Source: Candidatus Nanoarchaeia archaeon
Lineage (GTDB): Archaea > Nanobdellota > Nanobdellia > Woesearchaeales > JACPBV01
DNA length: 32,532 nt
Reading direction: 5' to 3'
NCBI GenBank assembly: GCA_028279655.1
Contig: JANQNH010000027.1
Location: 1 to 32,532, forward strand
The notes under the pieces were generated by a model, which was given only the letters and a program-made list of their open reading frames with translations, was not told the origin of the DNA and ran no database searches. A program made the position numbers and the translations under genes. This document shows positions 16,366 to 24,706 of the stretch, in pieces; positions within the stretch are counted from its first letter, which is position 1, and each line of letters opens with the position of its first letter.

Positions 16366-16494
16366 TTAGCAGACTTTCAGAGGAACTGGAACAATCCCTT
16401 TTGCTATAAGATACATCAATACCATCCCAAGTATAAACCATACGATAATGTCTATAACAGGATGTGCAATGTATGCCTTCTTAGATCTAAACAT
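16366..16494 (-). CDS. 42-residue single-pass membrane peptide
   Basis: This short gene reads MFRSKKAYIAHPVIDIIVWF and continues through one hydrophobic helix (about residues 14-31) to a short tail ending PVPLKVC. A Shine-Dalgarno AAGGTGAT sits just before the ATG, and a box-A-like GATATAAATA lies about 20 nt upstream. Its TAA is immediately followed by the methyltransferase ATG, supporting a two-gene operon. The basic N-terminus suggests an N-in topology. I do not recognise a family. Confidence 0.7.
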   Translation of the reverse strand: MFRSKKAYIAHPVIDIIVWFILGMVLMYLIAKGIVPVPLKVC

Positions 16495-16597
16495 CAGTAT
16501 CACCTTCTTTTATTTATATCTTGTTTTTTGGTTGTTTAGTATATAAAGGTTTTGTTTGTTTTCTTGGGTTGGTTGATTTATTCTTGTTTGTTCTTAT

Positions 16598-16785
16598 AAA
16601 GAGAACCAATCAAAAACAACAATCCCCTTAATCCTATTCCAAAGGAAAAACCAACAATAACAAAGGTGGGAGACGGATTTTTCAAAGAAAAATCCTACGA
16701 GCCACCCCTACGGGGGCAACCCCCGGCTCTTCTCCGCCTTTATTGTTGGTTTTTCTGTTTTCACCCTTGTTGATTGGTTCTCTTT
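16598..16785. repeat. Nested inverted-repeat element E3
   Basis: Outer perfect 16-bp inverted repeats (16598-16613 AAAGAGAACCAATCAA and 16770-16785) enclose a second perfect 16-bp pair (16645-16660 GAAAAACCAACAATAA and 16740-16755), extended inward by AAAGGTGGGAGA against TCTCCGCCTTT. The core has hairpins GGATTTTT..AAAAATCC and CCCC..GGGG. The inner element matches E1 (16693-16738 versus 1291-1336). The outer right flank (16757-16772, GTTTTCACCCTTGTTG) is identical to the end of E4. E3 thus looks like an E1-type element inside an E2/E4-type one. It lies between the divergent promoters of 16494 and 16841. Confidence 0.8.
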
Positions 16786-16794
16786 TATTGTTAA

Positions 16795-16840
16795 GTTACT
16801 AAAAGTAACCGAAAGGTTTAAATAGTTACTATTAGTAACT
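16795..16840 (+). promoter_or_regulatory. Twin palindromic operators flanking a box A
   Basis: GTTACTAAAAGTAAC (16795-16809) and AGTTACTATTAGTAACT (16824-16840) share the half-site pattern GTTACT-N3-AGTAAC. Their centres are 30 bp apart, about three helical turns, and they flank the box A GTTTAAAT (16816-16823). The second ends exactly at the ATG of the ribbon-helix-helix gene, whose mRNA is probably leaderless. Binding of the RHH product here would shut off its own promoter. Confidence 0.8.
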
Positions 16841-17023
16841 ATGATTAAATTGAGAGATTTGCCGGTAAAGATAGATGCTGAATTGAAGAAACGCATAGAG
16901 GAGTTTATTTCTAAAGGTGAGAATAGGTTTGATTATCCGTCGGTAAAGAACTTTGTTGACAAGGCAGTTCTGAGATTATTGAAGGAAGTTGAGAATAAGA
17001 AAGGAGGGAAGAGTGAAGAATAA
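16841..17023 (+). CDS. Ribbon-helix-helix DNA-binding protein, probable autorepressor
   Basis: The 60-residue product has a strand-like LRDLPVKIDAELKKRIEEFI start and a helix pair (YPSVKNFVDKAVLRLLKEV), the layout of a CopG/Arc-type RHH domain. The start at 16841 is set by box A 16816-16823 about 22-25 nt upstream and by the operator ending at the ATG. It overlaps the start of the large membrane protein by 11 nt, so it is the leading gene of the 16841-22977 operon and presumably controls it through the twin palindromes. Confidence 0.8.
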   Translation: MIKLRDLPVKIDAELKKRIEEFISKGENRFDYPSVKNFVDKAVLRLLKEVENKKGGKSEE

Positions 17024-19511
17024 AAATCTACTTTGGATGCTATGGGCAGTGATTTTAGTAATTTTAAGCGTAGGGGTGATGGGATTTAGCCTAAGAGACC
17101 TTGGAGCAAGTATAGGTGGTGTTACAGGAGGAACAAGCATTGTATTCTTAATAGTCAACACCCTCTTGATTGGGACATTTATCTTTTTAGCCATACATTT
17201 CCTACCTGAGAAACTTGTTGGGAAGATAAAGCCAGGCAAGAGCAACACTGCTAAGAGTGTATTTTTTATTGCACTGTTGATCGTGTCTGTGGTATTTGCA
17301 ATAAGGATAGGAAACATGTTTATCTGGCATGAAGATGCTGTTGTAAGGCCTGCATTCAGGTATTTGTTCGGGGTTGACGAAGAAGGAAATATAGGGATAT
17401 TGAGGCCTACGAGGATATTGATATTCATCGGAGCATCTGCCTTATTGTATTGGCTATTTGTAACGAAGGTAAAGATAGGGCAAGGGAAGAATGATAGTGT
17501 GGATCTTGTGATAGCCATACTTCTTGCTGCTGATATGACTCATCAAGGTCTTACTAAGGATTGGCTGATCGCTGGAGGGCAGCTAATTGCAATATGGATA
17601 CTCTATGGGCAATTCAAGAAGGAAGGAGAGACTAAATTCAGTTGGTCTTCTGCTGTATGGTCTTATGGATTAATCACCTGGATATCGAGTGTTGCTTTCC
17701 CAGGAGAGGGATTCTTTTTTGTTAGATGGGCAGGTGCATTGTTCTCAAAGATGGGGCTATACGGGTCTTTGTTAACAATAGTCATCATTGGGGTTGCTCT
17801 AACTGCATTAGGTGCATTTGTAATCAAGAAAGAGAAGGATGAAGAGGACAAGGAGAAAGAAAGCAGATGGAAGAAGGATATGATCTCGTATCCTCTCTGG
17901 GGATTGCACAGGTGGGCAGGAAGATCAAGGAATCCGCTTGTCAGAGGAATATATAAGCTATGGGATCCGAAACTTCCTACTCCTGAAGATGAGATCCCAT
18001 TCCCTTTCAGAGATATAAGAGTAGAGTTCATGACGATGATGAATTATCTACTGAGGTTAGAGGTATATAAGGCTAAGAAAGGGTTTATGGTTAAGACGCA
18101 GGAGTTGGCTGACAAGATGTATGGGAAGAAGGGACTGCATCAGGTTTTTGAACCGGCTCGAATACATGGATTCTTGAACCAATTTAAGAATGGTGGAGAG
18201 TTTGGATTATTCCGTCCAGGAGGATTACAAAAATCTAGTGAAGGATTGATTGTACCTGTAGGAGCAAAACCAGTTAAGATTCCGGAAAAACACGCAGATT
18301 GGTACAATAATCCTAAAATATTTGACGGAAATTACAAACCAGTTAGAAAGATTATTCTAGACGAAAACAAGAAAGAAACAGTCTTAGAAGCTGGTTTTAA
18401 TACAACTGAGTGGTGGGTTTTTGAACTTATTAACAATCTGAAGAGAGAAGTTGAAGAGTTAACGCACATTAAGCAAGGATCGAATAAAGGGGAAGAGATT
18501 AGAAATACCTTGGAAAAAAGAATGAAGCATATTAACGAGCGCCTGAATTCTGTTGAGAGGAGGTACGGAACGTATTCTGCTGAAGAGGATGGACCAAAGG
18601 CTTTTGTCCAGAGAAAGGGTGCTCTGAACCTAATAGAGGGAAGAAGGTTGTGGATGTTAGACCAGTATAGGTTAGCAGGGAAATATGACCATACCTATAA
18701 ATTTGCACGAAAAGGAGCGACAGTTTACAAAGTTCCCTTGCAGGACCAAGGGCCAGATCCATGGAATGATACACTAAAAAAATCTCCAAAACTATATTGG
18801 GGTAGGGGGGAGAAATCAAAAAAACCTATTCCTGAAAATAATCTTGTGGAGGTTGATTTTGACGGTTATTTCCTTCAGGATTTGAATGAGTATAGGATTG
18901 AACATAAGAATAGAGGCTATATCAGAAGGGTGACTCCGGTTGAAGAGGTTGAGGTTAAGCAAGAAATAATGAATAAGAATACTGGGCAGGTGGAAACAAA
19001 GAAGGTAAAAAAGAAGTTAAAAAACATAAAGGATCATGTTGGATTTAATAGTGTTAATATGTGGATTGACTCGGAATGGGAGTTCTTCATTAGAGATATA
19101 AGAGACGGGAGGTATCATCCAAATAGCAGATCTGCAAAGGATTATACTGATCTTCATGCTAAGAGATCTTTCAATTATAGAGATGTTAAGGCACTTAACA
19201 AAGGAGTAGGAAGGGAGAATCCTGCATTTGATAGAGAGAAACTGTTGTCTCCTTCAGTATATTACATAGGAAGGAAGAAGTTTGATGGTGTGTCTGATGC
19301 AGACGTAACAACTTCAGTACTAAGGAATCCTGCATTATCCACATTGGGTTTAAGAAATTATATTCTGAGTTATCTAGAAACAAAGATGAAGACTGATGAT
19401 AGATTTAGGGAGAATGTTTCTAGATATGCGTATGATACTGGAGCTGAGCATACCGAGATTTTTACAACACTACCAAGCGAGGCAAAACAAACTGATGCAA
19501 AGAGCGACTGA
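17013..19511 (+). CDS. Polytopic membrane protein with large C-terminal domain
   Basis: The GTG at 17013 is chosen because AAGGAGGG lies just upstream; an earlier TTG (16989) is weaker. The 832-residue product has about seven or eight hydrophobic segments in residues 6-271 (about 6-24, 41-62, 81-99, 132-150, 162-175, 182-198, 213-229, 250-271), then a charged linker and a soluble region of about 550 residues. That region shares ordered motifs with the 583-residue protein at 21226: YKPV, TTEWW..LINNL, YDHTYK (about 558), RDIRDGRYHP (about 694-703), NPAFD (736) and NPALSTLG (772). The first segment could be a signal-like anchor. I recognise no family; it may be a channel or a membrane scaffold. 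Confidence 0.85.
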   Translation: MKNKNLLWMLWAVILVILSVGVMGFSLRDLGASIGGVTGGTSIVFLIVNTLLIGTFIFLAIHFLPEKLVGKIKPGKSNTAKSVFFIALLIVSVVFAIRIGNMFIWHEDAVVRPAFRYLFGVDEEGNIGILRPTRILIFIGASALLYWLFVTKVKIGQGKNDSVDLVIAILLAADMTHQGLTKDWLIAGGQLIAIWILYGQFKKEGETKFSWSSAVWSYGLITWISSVAFPGEGFFFVRWAGALFSKMGLYGSLLTIVIIGVALTALGAFVIKKEKDEEDKEKESRWKKDMISYPLWGLHRWAGRSRNPLVRGIYKLWDPKLPTPEDEIPFPFRDIRVEFMTMMNYLLRLEVYKAKKGFMVKTQELADKMYGKKGLHQVFEPARIHGFLNQFKNGGEFGLFRPGGLQKSSEGLIVPVGAKPVKIPEKHADWYNNPKIFDGNYKPVRKIILDENKKETVLEAGFNTTEWWVFELINNLKREVEELTHIKQGSNKGEEIRNTLEKRMKHINERLNSVERRYGTYSAEEDGPKAFVQRKGALNLIEGRRLWMLDQYRLAGKYDHTYKFARKGATVYKVPLQDQGPDPWNDTLKKSPKLYWGRGEKSKKPIPENNLVEVDFDGYFLQDLNEYRIEHKNRGYIRRVTPVEEVEVKQEIMNKNTGQVETKKVKKKLKNIKDHVGFNSVNMWIDSEWEFFIRDIRDGRYHPNSRSAKDYTDLHAKRSFNYRDVKALNKGVGRENPAFDREKLLSPSVYYIGRKKFDGVSDADVTTSVLRNPALSTLGLRNYILSYLETKMKTDDRFRENVSRYAYDTGAEHTEIFTTLPSEAKQTDAKSD

Positions 19512-21213
19512 AGCTAGGATGGAGAAAAAAGCAAGAGATGCAGTAGATCTGCTATTTGACTCTATAGCAAGGCTTATGAAGAGGTCTGAGCAGGTAATCA
19601 CTAAAGATAAGGAAAGGGCTAGGCTACGTCATTCTCTGCTGAATGACCTGAACAGGCCAAAGATCATTCGTGGTTTCAAGGCAGTTGAGATGGTAAGGGA
19701 GATTGCCAAGGGCCATAAAGATCATACTGATTTTTTCAATGTCCTGCATGGGAGGATTGATGAGATAAGGGAATATAACCCTGAACTAGCAGCGTTGATA
19801 AGTCAGCTGGTTGAAGAAGAAGGGGTGTCTCCTGTAATCAGCAGGATCCTCCTGATATTCATGAGGTATCCTAAGGAAAGGGTATATGTTCATTTTAGTA
19901 GGTATCGTACACAATACTCAAGAAGGCTTCTTGCATTGAAGAATAGGGAGATAGCAACTAAGGTAAGTGCTCTGATAGCTGGTTTCTTAGAAGAGTATGA
20001 GAAGAGGCAGAATGAAGTCAAGAGTGTAAGGGTGTTTGCTGATGAGGTAGTAAAATGGAATGGTGCAAATGGACAGATTAAGGATTATGTTGCAGAAGCT
20101 AAGAGGTATGTTGGGTCTTTGAGGAGCCTGAATGATAAGGGGATTAATTCTCTCTTGGATATGGATGATATAAAGCAGATATTGGTCTATGAAAGAGAGA
20201 TTATCTTTTTGGAGGATGTTTATAAGAGGGTAGCTAGTGCTTTAAGTACTCTGGGTTCACAAAAGGATACCTGGGGACAGTTCCTTAATGTTTATTCCAG
20301 TATGAAGGGTATAATCAGGGCATTGAGAGACAGGTATTCTGACACGGAAACAGCAGAGGAATTATGGGGCTGCTATAACAATCCTCAGAAATTTGGCCAG
20401 CAGCCTGAGCCATGGGAAGGTAGATTCCGAAATATTCTTGGACGTCTTAAACATCAACAGAATGCAGTCCGGAAGATAAGGGAAAATCTATTGAAATTGT
20501 TTGATAATGTCCTTAATAGGTTGAATAGTGTTAGTGAAGCTGAATTTTCACAAACCAAGGATGGAGTTTCAAGGGTTGTTAAAGGTATAAAGAAACTGCC
20601 TAGGCAACACAGGAGAAAATTGCTCAAGGCTGTTGATAGATTGGAGAAGGAATCTAAGAAGAAGCTAGAGATGGTAAGGAAACAATATGATAAAAGCGAA
20701 TCTTATTGTTACAGTAGTACTGCAAAGAGTTTTTATAGCCTGCATAATGATTTAAACAGGATAGAGCCTGAGAAGAGACTTATGGAGATCAAGAAGATAC
20801 TGGATAAGAAGATGCCTTTGTATCAGAGAGGAATATGGGCTTTGAAGGCTGTAAATCCAGAAAGACCTGGTGCTTCTGCAGAGGTATCTAATTACATATT
20901 GGATTGTATGGCTCGTGAATCTGAGTTAAAGGCAGAGCACGATGATACAAAACAAAAAGGCATACAGGAACTTATGGAGTTAAGGAGGATAACAGAAGAG
21001 TTGGATAGGGTACTTCCTTTATTTGAAAAGCAACTGGATGTTTTGATAAGTTATCTAGAGAGAGTGCTCATTAAAGGCCACAGAGAAGAAGTGGAAGGGG
21101 AACCTGAGCCAATTAAGGTTGATTTTAGCAGAAAGAATCAGAGGAAAGGGCCCAGGACAATAAAACTGGGTACTGAAGGACAAGGAGGATGGCAGCTTAA
21201 GTATGCCAGCTAG
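19495..21213 (+). CDS. Helical, probably cytoplasmic protein
   Basis: The open frame extends upstream, but the ATG at 19495, overlapping the previous stop by 17 nt, is the most plausible start; an ATG at 19519 is also possible. The 572-residue product is charged and almost wholly helical, with no signal or membrane segment. Near residues 363-375 it has KGIKKLPRQHRRK.L followed by DR, which aligns without gaps to GLRKLSRKRREEL...DR in the protein at 25746. Both follow a polytopic membrane protein. I do not recognise a family; a cytoplasmic partner of the membrane protein is inferred from position. Confidence 0.8.
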   Translation: MQRATEARMEKKARDAVDLLFDSIARLMKRSEQVITKDKERARLRHSLLNDLNRPKIIRGFKAVEMVREIAKGHKDHTDFFNVLHGRIDEIREYNPELAALISQLVEEEGVSPVISRILLIFMRYPKERVYVHFSRYRTQYSRRLLALKNREIATKVSALIAGFLEEYEKRQNEVKSVRVFADEVVKWNGANGQIKDYVAEAKRYVGSLRSLNDKGINSLLDMDDIKQILVYEREIIFLEDVYKRVASALSTLGSQKDTWGQFLNVYSSMKGIIRALRDRYSDTETAEELWGCYNNPQKFGQQPEPWEGRFRNILGRLKHQQNAVRKIRENLLKLFDNVLNRLNSVSEAEFSQTKDGVSRVVKGIKKLPRQHRRKLLKAVDRLEKESKKKLEMVRKQYDKSESYCYSSTAKSFYSLHNDLNRIEPEKRLMEIKKILDKKMPLYQRGIWALKAVNPERPGASAEVSNYILDCMARESELKAEHDDTKQKGIQELMELRRITEELDRVLPLFEKQLDVLISYLERVLIKGHREEVEGEPEPIKVDFSRKNQRKGPRTIKLGTEGQGGWQLKYAS

Positions 21214-21225
21214 AGGTGATCAATA

Positions 21226-22977
21226 ATGGGATTTTTTAAGAATCTAATAAAAAGCAGCAGCAGTTCAGCAGGTACTGGAGCTTCCAATATAGTCAAGAAA
21301 AAACTGAGAAAAAGAGGATTCGGATTTCACTATATGAGGGCAGGTGATAGAAGACTGCCTACCTATAAGAAATATGAACCTATGGTAAAACTTTTGAGAG
21401 ATAGGAATAATGAGTTGGTAGAGATAGAAAAGAAATTTGGGGATGTTGAGGGTATAATGCCAGAGATAGAAGAGCTCTATCGCAGGGCTGGCCCTTATGT
21501 TGATCCTGAAGCCAACGAATCAACAGAGGATGGGCTTATAAAATTTGAGCAGTCTAAATGTAATGGTGGTACTAAGTATACAGATGAGGAAGCTGAGAGA
21601 ATCAACGGAGATCTTAAAGATCCATACAAAAATAGTAAATTTGAAGTTAAGCCAATTACAATAAATGGGAAACTATTCTTATTCGAGATACCTCCAAAAA
21701 GGCCCATTTATTTTGAGAGGGATGATAGGTATGAATATGTTTCATATTTTGGCTATGGGGAAACAGAACCATGGGCTGATAGATATTCTCAATTTATCAA
21801 CCTGATTTGCGATCATGCAAAGACCTTACATACTGGTAATGATGATAAAGAAAAGTATATTGATATTGTTAGAGAAGAATATATAAATAAGATTAAAATC
21901 TTGTTTCGAGCTCAATCAGGAGACAAAGAAGGTGGGAAAACAGAGCCGGGTGGAGGTGAACAGAATGTTGGAGGTAAGGAAAAACATTTTCACACTGGGT
22001 ATATGAGGACTATCCATGATGATTTTGTAGCTAATTATAGTACTCTGAGAAAGAAGTTGATGGAGAGAATACCCCAAAGCGTAAGATACAAGCATACCTA
22101 TAAGATTGCGCTTCCGGTAAGAAAGCATTATGATGGAGAGGTTAAGGAAAAACTTGACCCATATGTTACGCCTGTTGTTGATGATAGAGGTATGCCCTGG
22201 GAAGTAGCTGATGATGGGGAACTTATGGTAATCAAATGGAAGAGGAAATATCCGCGAGCTAAAGGGTTACCTGATGCCAGTAATATGCCCACCCAACATA
22301 AAAAAGTTCCAAAAAGCATGATAAAGGAACTGGATCTTCTGAAGGTTGCAAATTATGTTGTTAACCAGTGGGATGAGTATAGGGATGATTGGAGGGATGC
22401 GAGGTATCATCCTGAGACACTTACAATCACTGATAACCTAATGGCTAACCATTGGGCAGCAGGAGATGAATGGGATTTGAAGGATGAGACTAAGATGAAG
22501 ACAGATGATAATGATAGAAGCAATGATGATAGAAGGTTTACCATGCACCTGCATGATGGATCAAGGATAAATGGACTTAGAAAAACCAGTGATATCAATC
22601 CTTCGTTTGACCTAAGGGCTTTTGAACCTGAGAAAAAAGGGATTATCGGACAGATGAAGAGCGGAAAGGAATGGCAGTATGTTGGTAAATGGAGATATTA
22701 TGGAGATTACTCTGATATCTGTGTGGAGGACCAGAAGGACCCTGCTGTAACTACAAGAGGAATGTCTATGTTCCTGATAGATAAGGTTATCTCTGAGGGA
22801 AAATCTTACAAGGAGATGCATGATGAGCTGAAATTTATCGGAAGCAGCTCTCGCTTTGATTATGGGCCCAGGGCTTACGATAAGGGAATAAAAACCTTTA
22901 CTGAGGATCCGTTTAATCTAGATGTATCTTCAGCCAATGAATCATCTAAAGAATATAAGCCTGGAGATGGTGATTAG
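21226..22977 (+). CDS. Soluble paralogue of the membrane protein's C-terminal domain
   Basis: The 583-residue product has no membrane helix; it opens with a Ser-rich, weakly amphipathic start (MGFFKNLIKSSSSSAG). Ordered motifs match the C-terminal part of the 17013 product: VKPI (141), TEPWADRYSQFINLI (180-194), YKHTYK (288), RDDWRDARYHP (386-396), NPSFD (458) and DPAVTTRG (505). A Gly-rich linker lies near 236-250. A Shine-Dalgarno GAGGTGAT precedes the ATG, 12 nt after the previous gene. The fold and function are unknown. The paralogy suggests the two proteins form or modulate one assembly. Its stop is interleaved with that of the convergent gene (TTAG at 22974-22977). Confidence 0.85.
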   Translation: MGFFKNLIKSSSSSAGTGASNIVKKKLRKRGFGFHYMRAGDRRLPTYKKYEPMVKLLRDRNNELVEIEKKFGDVEGIMPEIEELYRRAGPYVDPEANESTEDGLIKFEQSKCNGGTKYTDEEAERINGDLKDPYKNSKFEVKPITINGKLFLFEIPPKRPIYFERDDRYEYVSYFGYGETEPWADRYSQFINLICDHAKTLHTGNDDKEKYIDIVREEYINKIKILFRAQSGDKEGGKTEPGGGEQNVGGKEKHFHTGYMRTIHDDFVANYSTLRKKLMERIPQSVRYKHTYKIALPVRKHYDGEVKEKLDPYVTPVVDDRGMPWEVADDGELMVIKWKRKYPRAKGLPDASNMPTQHKKVPKSMIKELDLLKVANYVVNQWDEYRDDWRDARYHPETLTITDNLMANHWAAGDEWDLKDETKMKTDDNDRSNDDRRFTMHLHDGSRINGLRKTSDINPSFDLRAFEPEKKGIIGQMKSGKEWQYVGKWRYYGDYSDICVEDQKDPAVTTRGMSMFLIDKVISEGKSYKEMHDELKFIGSSSRFDYGPRAYDKGIKTFTEDPFNLDVSSANESSKEYKPGDGD

Positions 22978-23711
22978 GTAGTCTGAGGCAGTCCTGGTGC
23001 TGGTAGTGCAGGCGCCTCTTTCTTCTCTTCTTTTTTATCTCCTTTCAAGAGACCATAGGCTACTGATACTCCTGCTGCTACTGGCATCTGGTAGGCATGA
23101 CCTAGGTATTCTGGGACTAATGAGAAATTTGCCATTACAGGAGGGATAATGTATTTCATAGGACCTACCATCTGTTTGCCTACTTCTACTGGCTTAGGTT
23201 CATAGTCTGCTATAAATGCCCGATTAAGATATTCATGTGCTACCAAGAAAGAGGGCATTGTCGCCAGACCCAGTCCGGCTTTTGCGATAAGGCCTATTGT
23301 TTTTCCGTATGCTGCTTTTATAGAGTTTCCCAATAATGAACAACCTGCAAACATGTAATGAAGCACGCCTCCAAGGATCCCTCCTATTGCTACTTCGTTT
23401 GCCATCTGCTTGTAGGTCGTTTTCTGATTATTCTTCACATTACCCAGCCATGTTCCAACAGCTATTCCTGCTGGTAGTATCAAAGCATTTGTACCACCCA
23501 TGGCAAATCCTGCAGCAAGACCTGCAGCTGCTTTTGCTGTATAGTAAGCATAATGGGCTGCACTCTTAATTCCAGAACCGATTGATTTAACACTGTCAAC
23601 CATGCTCTCCAGGGAGCTGCCTATAGAATCAAAGATGCTTCCTCCTCCAGATGGAGAAGGGGCTTCAGTAGCTGGACTGGCTACATCATCTATGCTCTCT
23701 GGCTCAGCCAT
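22974..23711 (-). CDS. Gly/Ala-rich polytopic membrane protein
   Basis: The 245-residue product starts with an acidic, Pro/Ser-rich tail (MAEPESIDDVASPATEAPSP), then has several weakly hydrophobic, small-residue-rich segments (about residues 58-90, 105-127, 138-158, 186-200 and 205-223) and a charged, Pro-rich C-terminus. Dense Gly/Ala/Ser packing is reminiscent of proteins that form tight helical bundles or pores, but I do not recognise a family. Its ATG overlaps the 3' end of the ribbon-helix-helix gene upstream, so it is controlled with it. It is convergent with the 16841-22977 operon. Confidence 0.8.
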   Translation of the reverse strand: MAEPESIDDVASPATEAPSPSGGGSIFDSIGSSLESMVDSVKSIGSGIKSAAHYAYYTAKAAAGLAAGFAMGGTNALILPAGIAVGTWLGNVKNNQKTTYKQMANEVAIGGILGGVLHYMFAGCSLLGNSIKAAYGKTIGLIAKAGLGLATMPSFLVAHEYLNRAFIADYEPKPVEVGKQMVGPMKYIIPPVMANFSLVPEYLGHAYQMPVAAGVSVAYGLLKGDKKEEKKEAPALPAPGLPQTT

Positions 23712-23856
23712 TCTTCTCCTCCAGATATCTCTTTATCACATATTCTATGAAGTGTGATTTATTTCTGAAAATTCCAGATCTAGATTTAGTCCTCAAGGTA
23801 TCTTGAATTCTTGTAATTGTGTCTTCGTCCACTGTTATGCTGATTCTATGTTTCAT
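23704..23856 (-). CDS. 50-residue ribbon-helix-helix regulator
   Basis: This short gene begins MKHRISITVDEDTITRIQDT and continues with two helices to a KRYLEEKNG end. The strand KHRISITVDED followed by helices is the classic RHH (MetJ/Arc/CopG) pattern. It overlaps the ATG of the Gly/Ala-rich membrane protein gene by 8 nt. A box A (TTTAAA near 23907-23912) lies about 50 nt upstream, giving a leadered transcript. Two ATTACT repeats 20 bp apart (23876-23881 and 23896-23901) lie between box A and the ATG and are candidate operators. Confidence 0.75.
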   Translation of the reverse strand: MKHRISITVDEDTITRIQDTLRTKSRSGIFRNKSHFIEYVIKRYLEEKNG

Positions 23857-23875
23857 TTTAGTGGATAGTATTTTT

Positions 23876-23901
23876 ATTACTCTGTGGTAGGAAATATTAC
23901 T
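23876..23901 (-). promoter_or_regulatory. Direct ATTACT repeats near the RHH promoter
   Basis: ATTACT occurs at 23876-23881 and again at 23896-23901, exactly 20 bp apart (two helical turns), between the box A at about 23907-23912 and the start codon at 23856. RHH dimers often bind such short repeats. The TTACT core is also the half-site core of the twin operators at 16795-16840. Confidence 0.4.
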
Positions 23902-23914
23902 GGTATTTAAAGTT

Positions 23915-24181
23915 TATGGATTTTGTTACCTAGAAGTAGTTAATAAACTAGGGTCGTCTATATTCCCAGGTTGAACATCCTATGGGATTTATTTATTCAC
24001 TTTTTTCTAACAATTGTTTTTATTTATTTATTTTTTGTTAGTTATTTTAGTTTTTTTATAATATTTTATCTTATTTTTATTAGAAATAAATTTATTATAA
24101 TTTGATTAAAATTGATTATTTAATCGAAATATTTAAATATAAGTTCATATAAAATGTATATATATTCGTTATTTTCGAACA
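23915..24181 (+). promoter_or_regulatory. AT-rich divergent intergenic region with a winged-helix gene promoter
   Basis: This gap of about 270 bp is almost pure A and T after 23990 and holds no gene I can support. It carries long T-runs (24001-24060) and several TATA-like stretches. The one at 24155-24165 (TGTATATATAT), about 22 nt before the ATG at 24182, is the likely box A. TTCG-N7-CGAA at 24165-24179 straddles the predicted transcription start and could be an operator for the winged-helix protein. Confidence 0.45.
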
Positions 24182-24706
24182 ATGATATCATTAAGTAAGA
24201 ATGAGTTTAATGTAATAGGGTTTTTGATTAGAAATTTTTCTAAGAGGTTTACCATAAGGAATATTGCCTCTATTTTGGGGGTAAGTGCAGCTGGAGTACA
24301 TGCTGTTCTGAAGAAGCTGGAGAATAATGGTATTGTAAAGGGTGAGAAGTTAGGGACTGGACTCTTTTATGAGGTAAATCTTGGCAATAGTATTGCTATG
24401 CACCTTGCAGCTGTTAGTCTGTTGTCTCATCTTGAGCTAAAGGAGATTGATTCCAGCGAGATTGAGAAGGAAAGCAGGGCTGCTGTTTTTGACGGTAAGA
24501 ATCTATTAGTTATTACCAGTAATCCAGATAGGGTAAATGATATATGTTACAGGGATCTTAAGGATATCAAGGTTAATTGTTTTGATGAAGGGAAATTTGA
24601 GGATGGCTTAGCTGGGAAGGAAAGAGGAATATTGGATATTTTAGAGAATGGTAATGTGCTCTTTGGAGAAGACCTAATATTGGATATAATCAAGAGGGTG
24701 AGATGA
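24182..24706 (+). CDS. Winged-helix regulator with nucleotidyltransferase-like C-terminal region
   Basis: The 174-residue product has an N-terminal winged helix (about residues 5-65: NEFNVIGFLIRN, a recognition helix in GVSAAGVHAVLKKLENNGIV and a wing GEKLGTGLFYEVN). The C-terminal half (about 95-172, AVFDGKNLLVITSN to GNVLFGEDLILDIIKRV) resembles the degenerate nucleotidyltransferase-like domains attached to archaeal HTH proteins; I see no GS..D catalytic motif. It overlaps the next gene by 4 nt (ATGA), making it the leading gene of the 24182-27149 operon. Confidence 0.75.
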   Translation: MISLSKNEFNVIGFLIRNFSKRFTIRNIASILGVSAAGVHAVLKKLENNGIVKGEKLGTGLFYEVNLGNSIAMHLAAVSLLSHLELKEIDSSEIEKESRAAVFDGKNLLVITSNPDRVNDICYRDLKDIKVNCFDEGKFEDGLAGKERGILDILENGNVLFGEDLILDIIKRVR

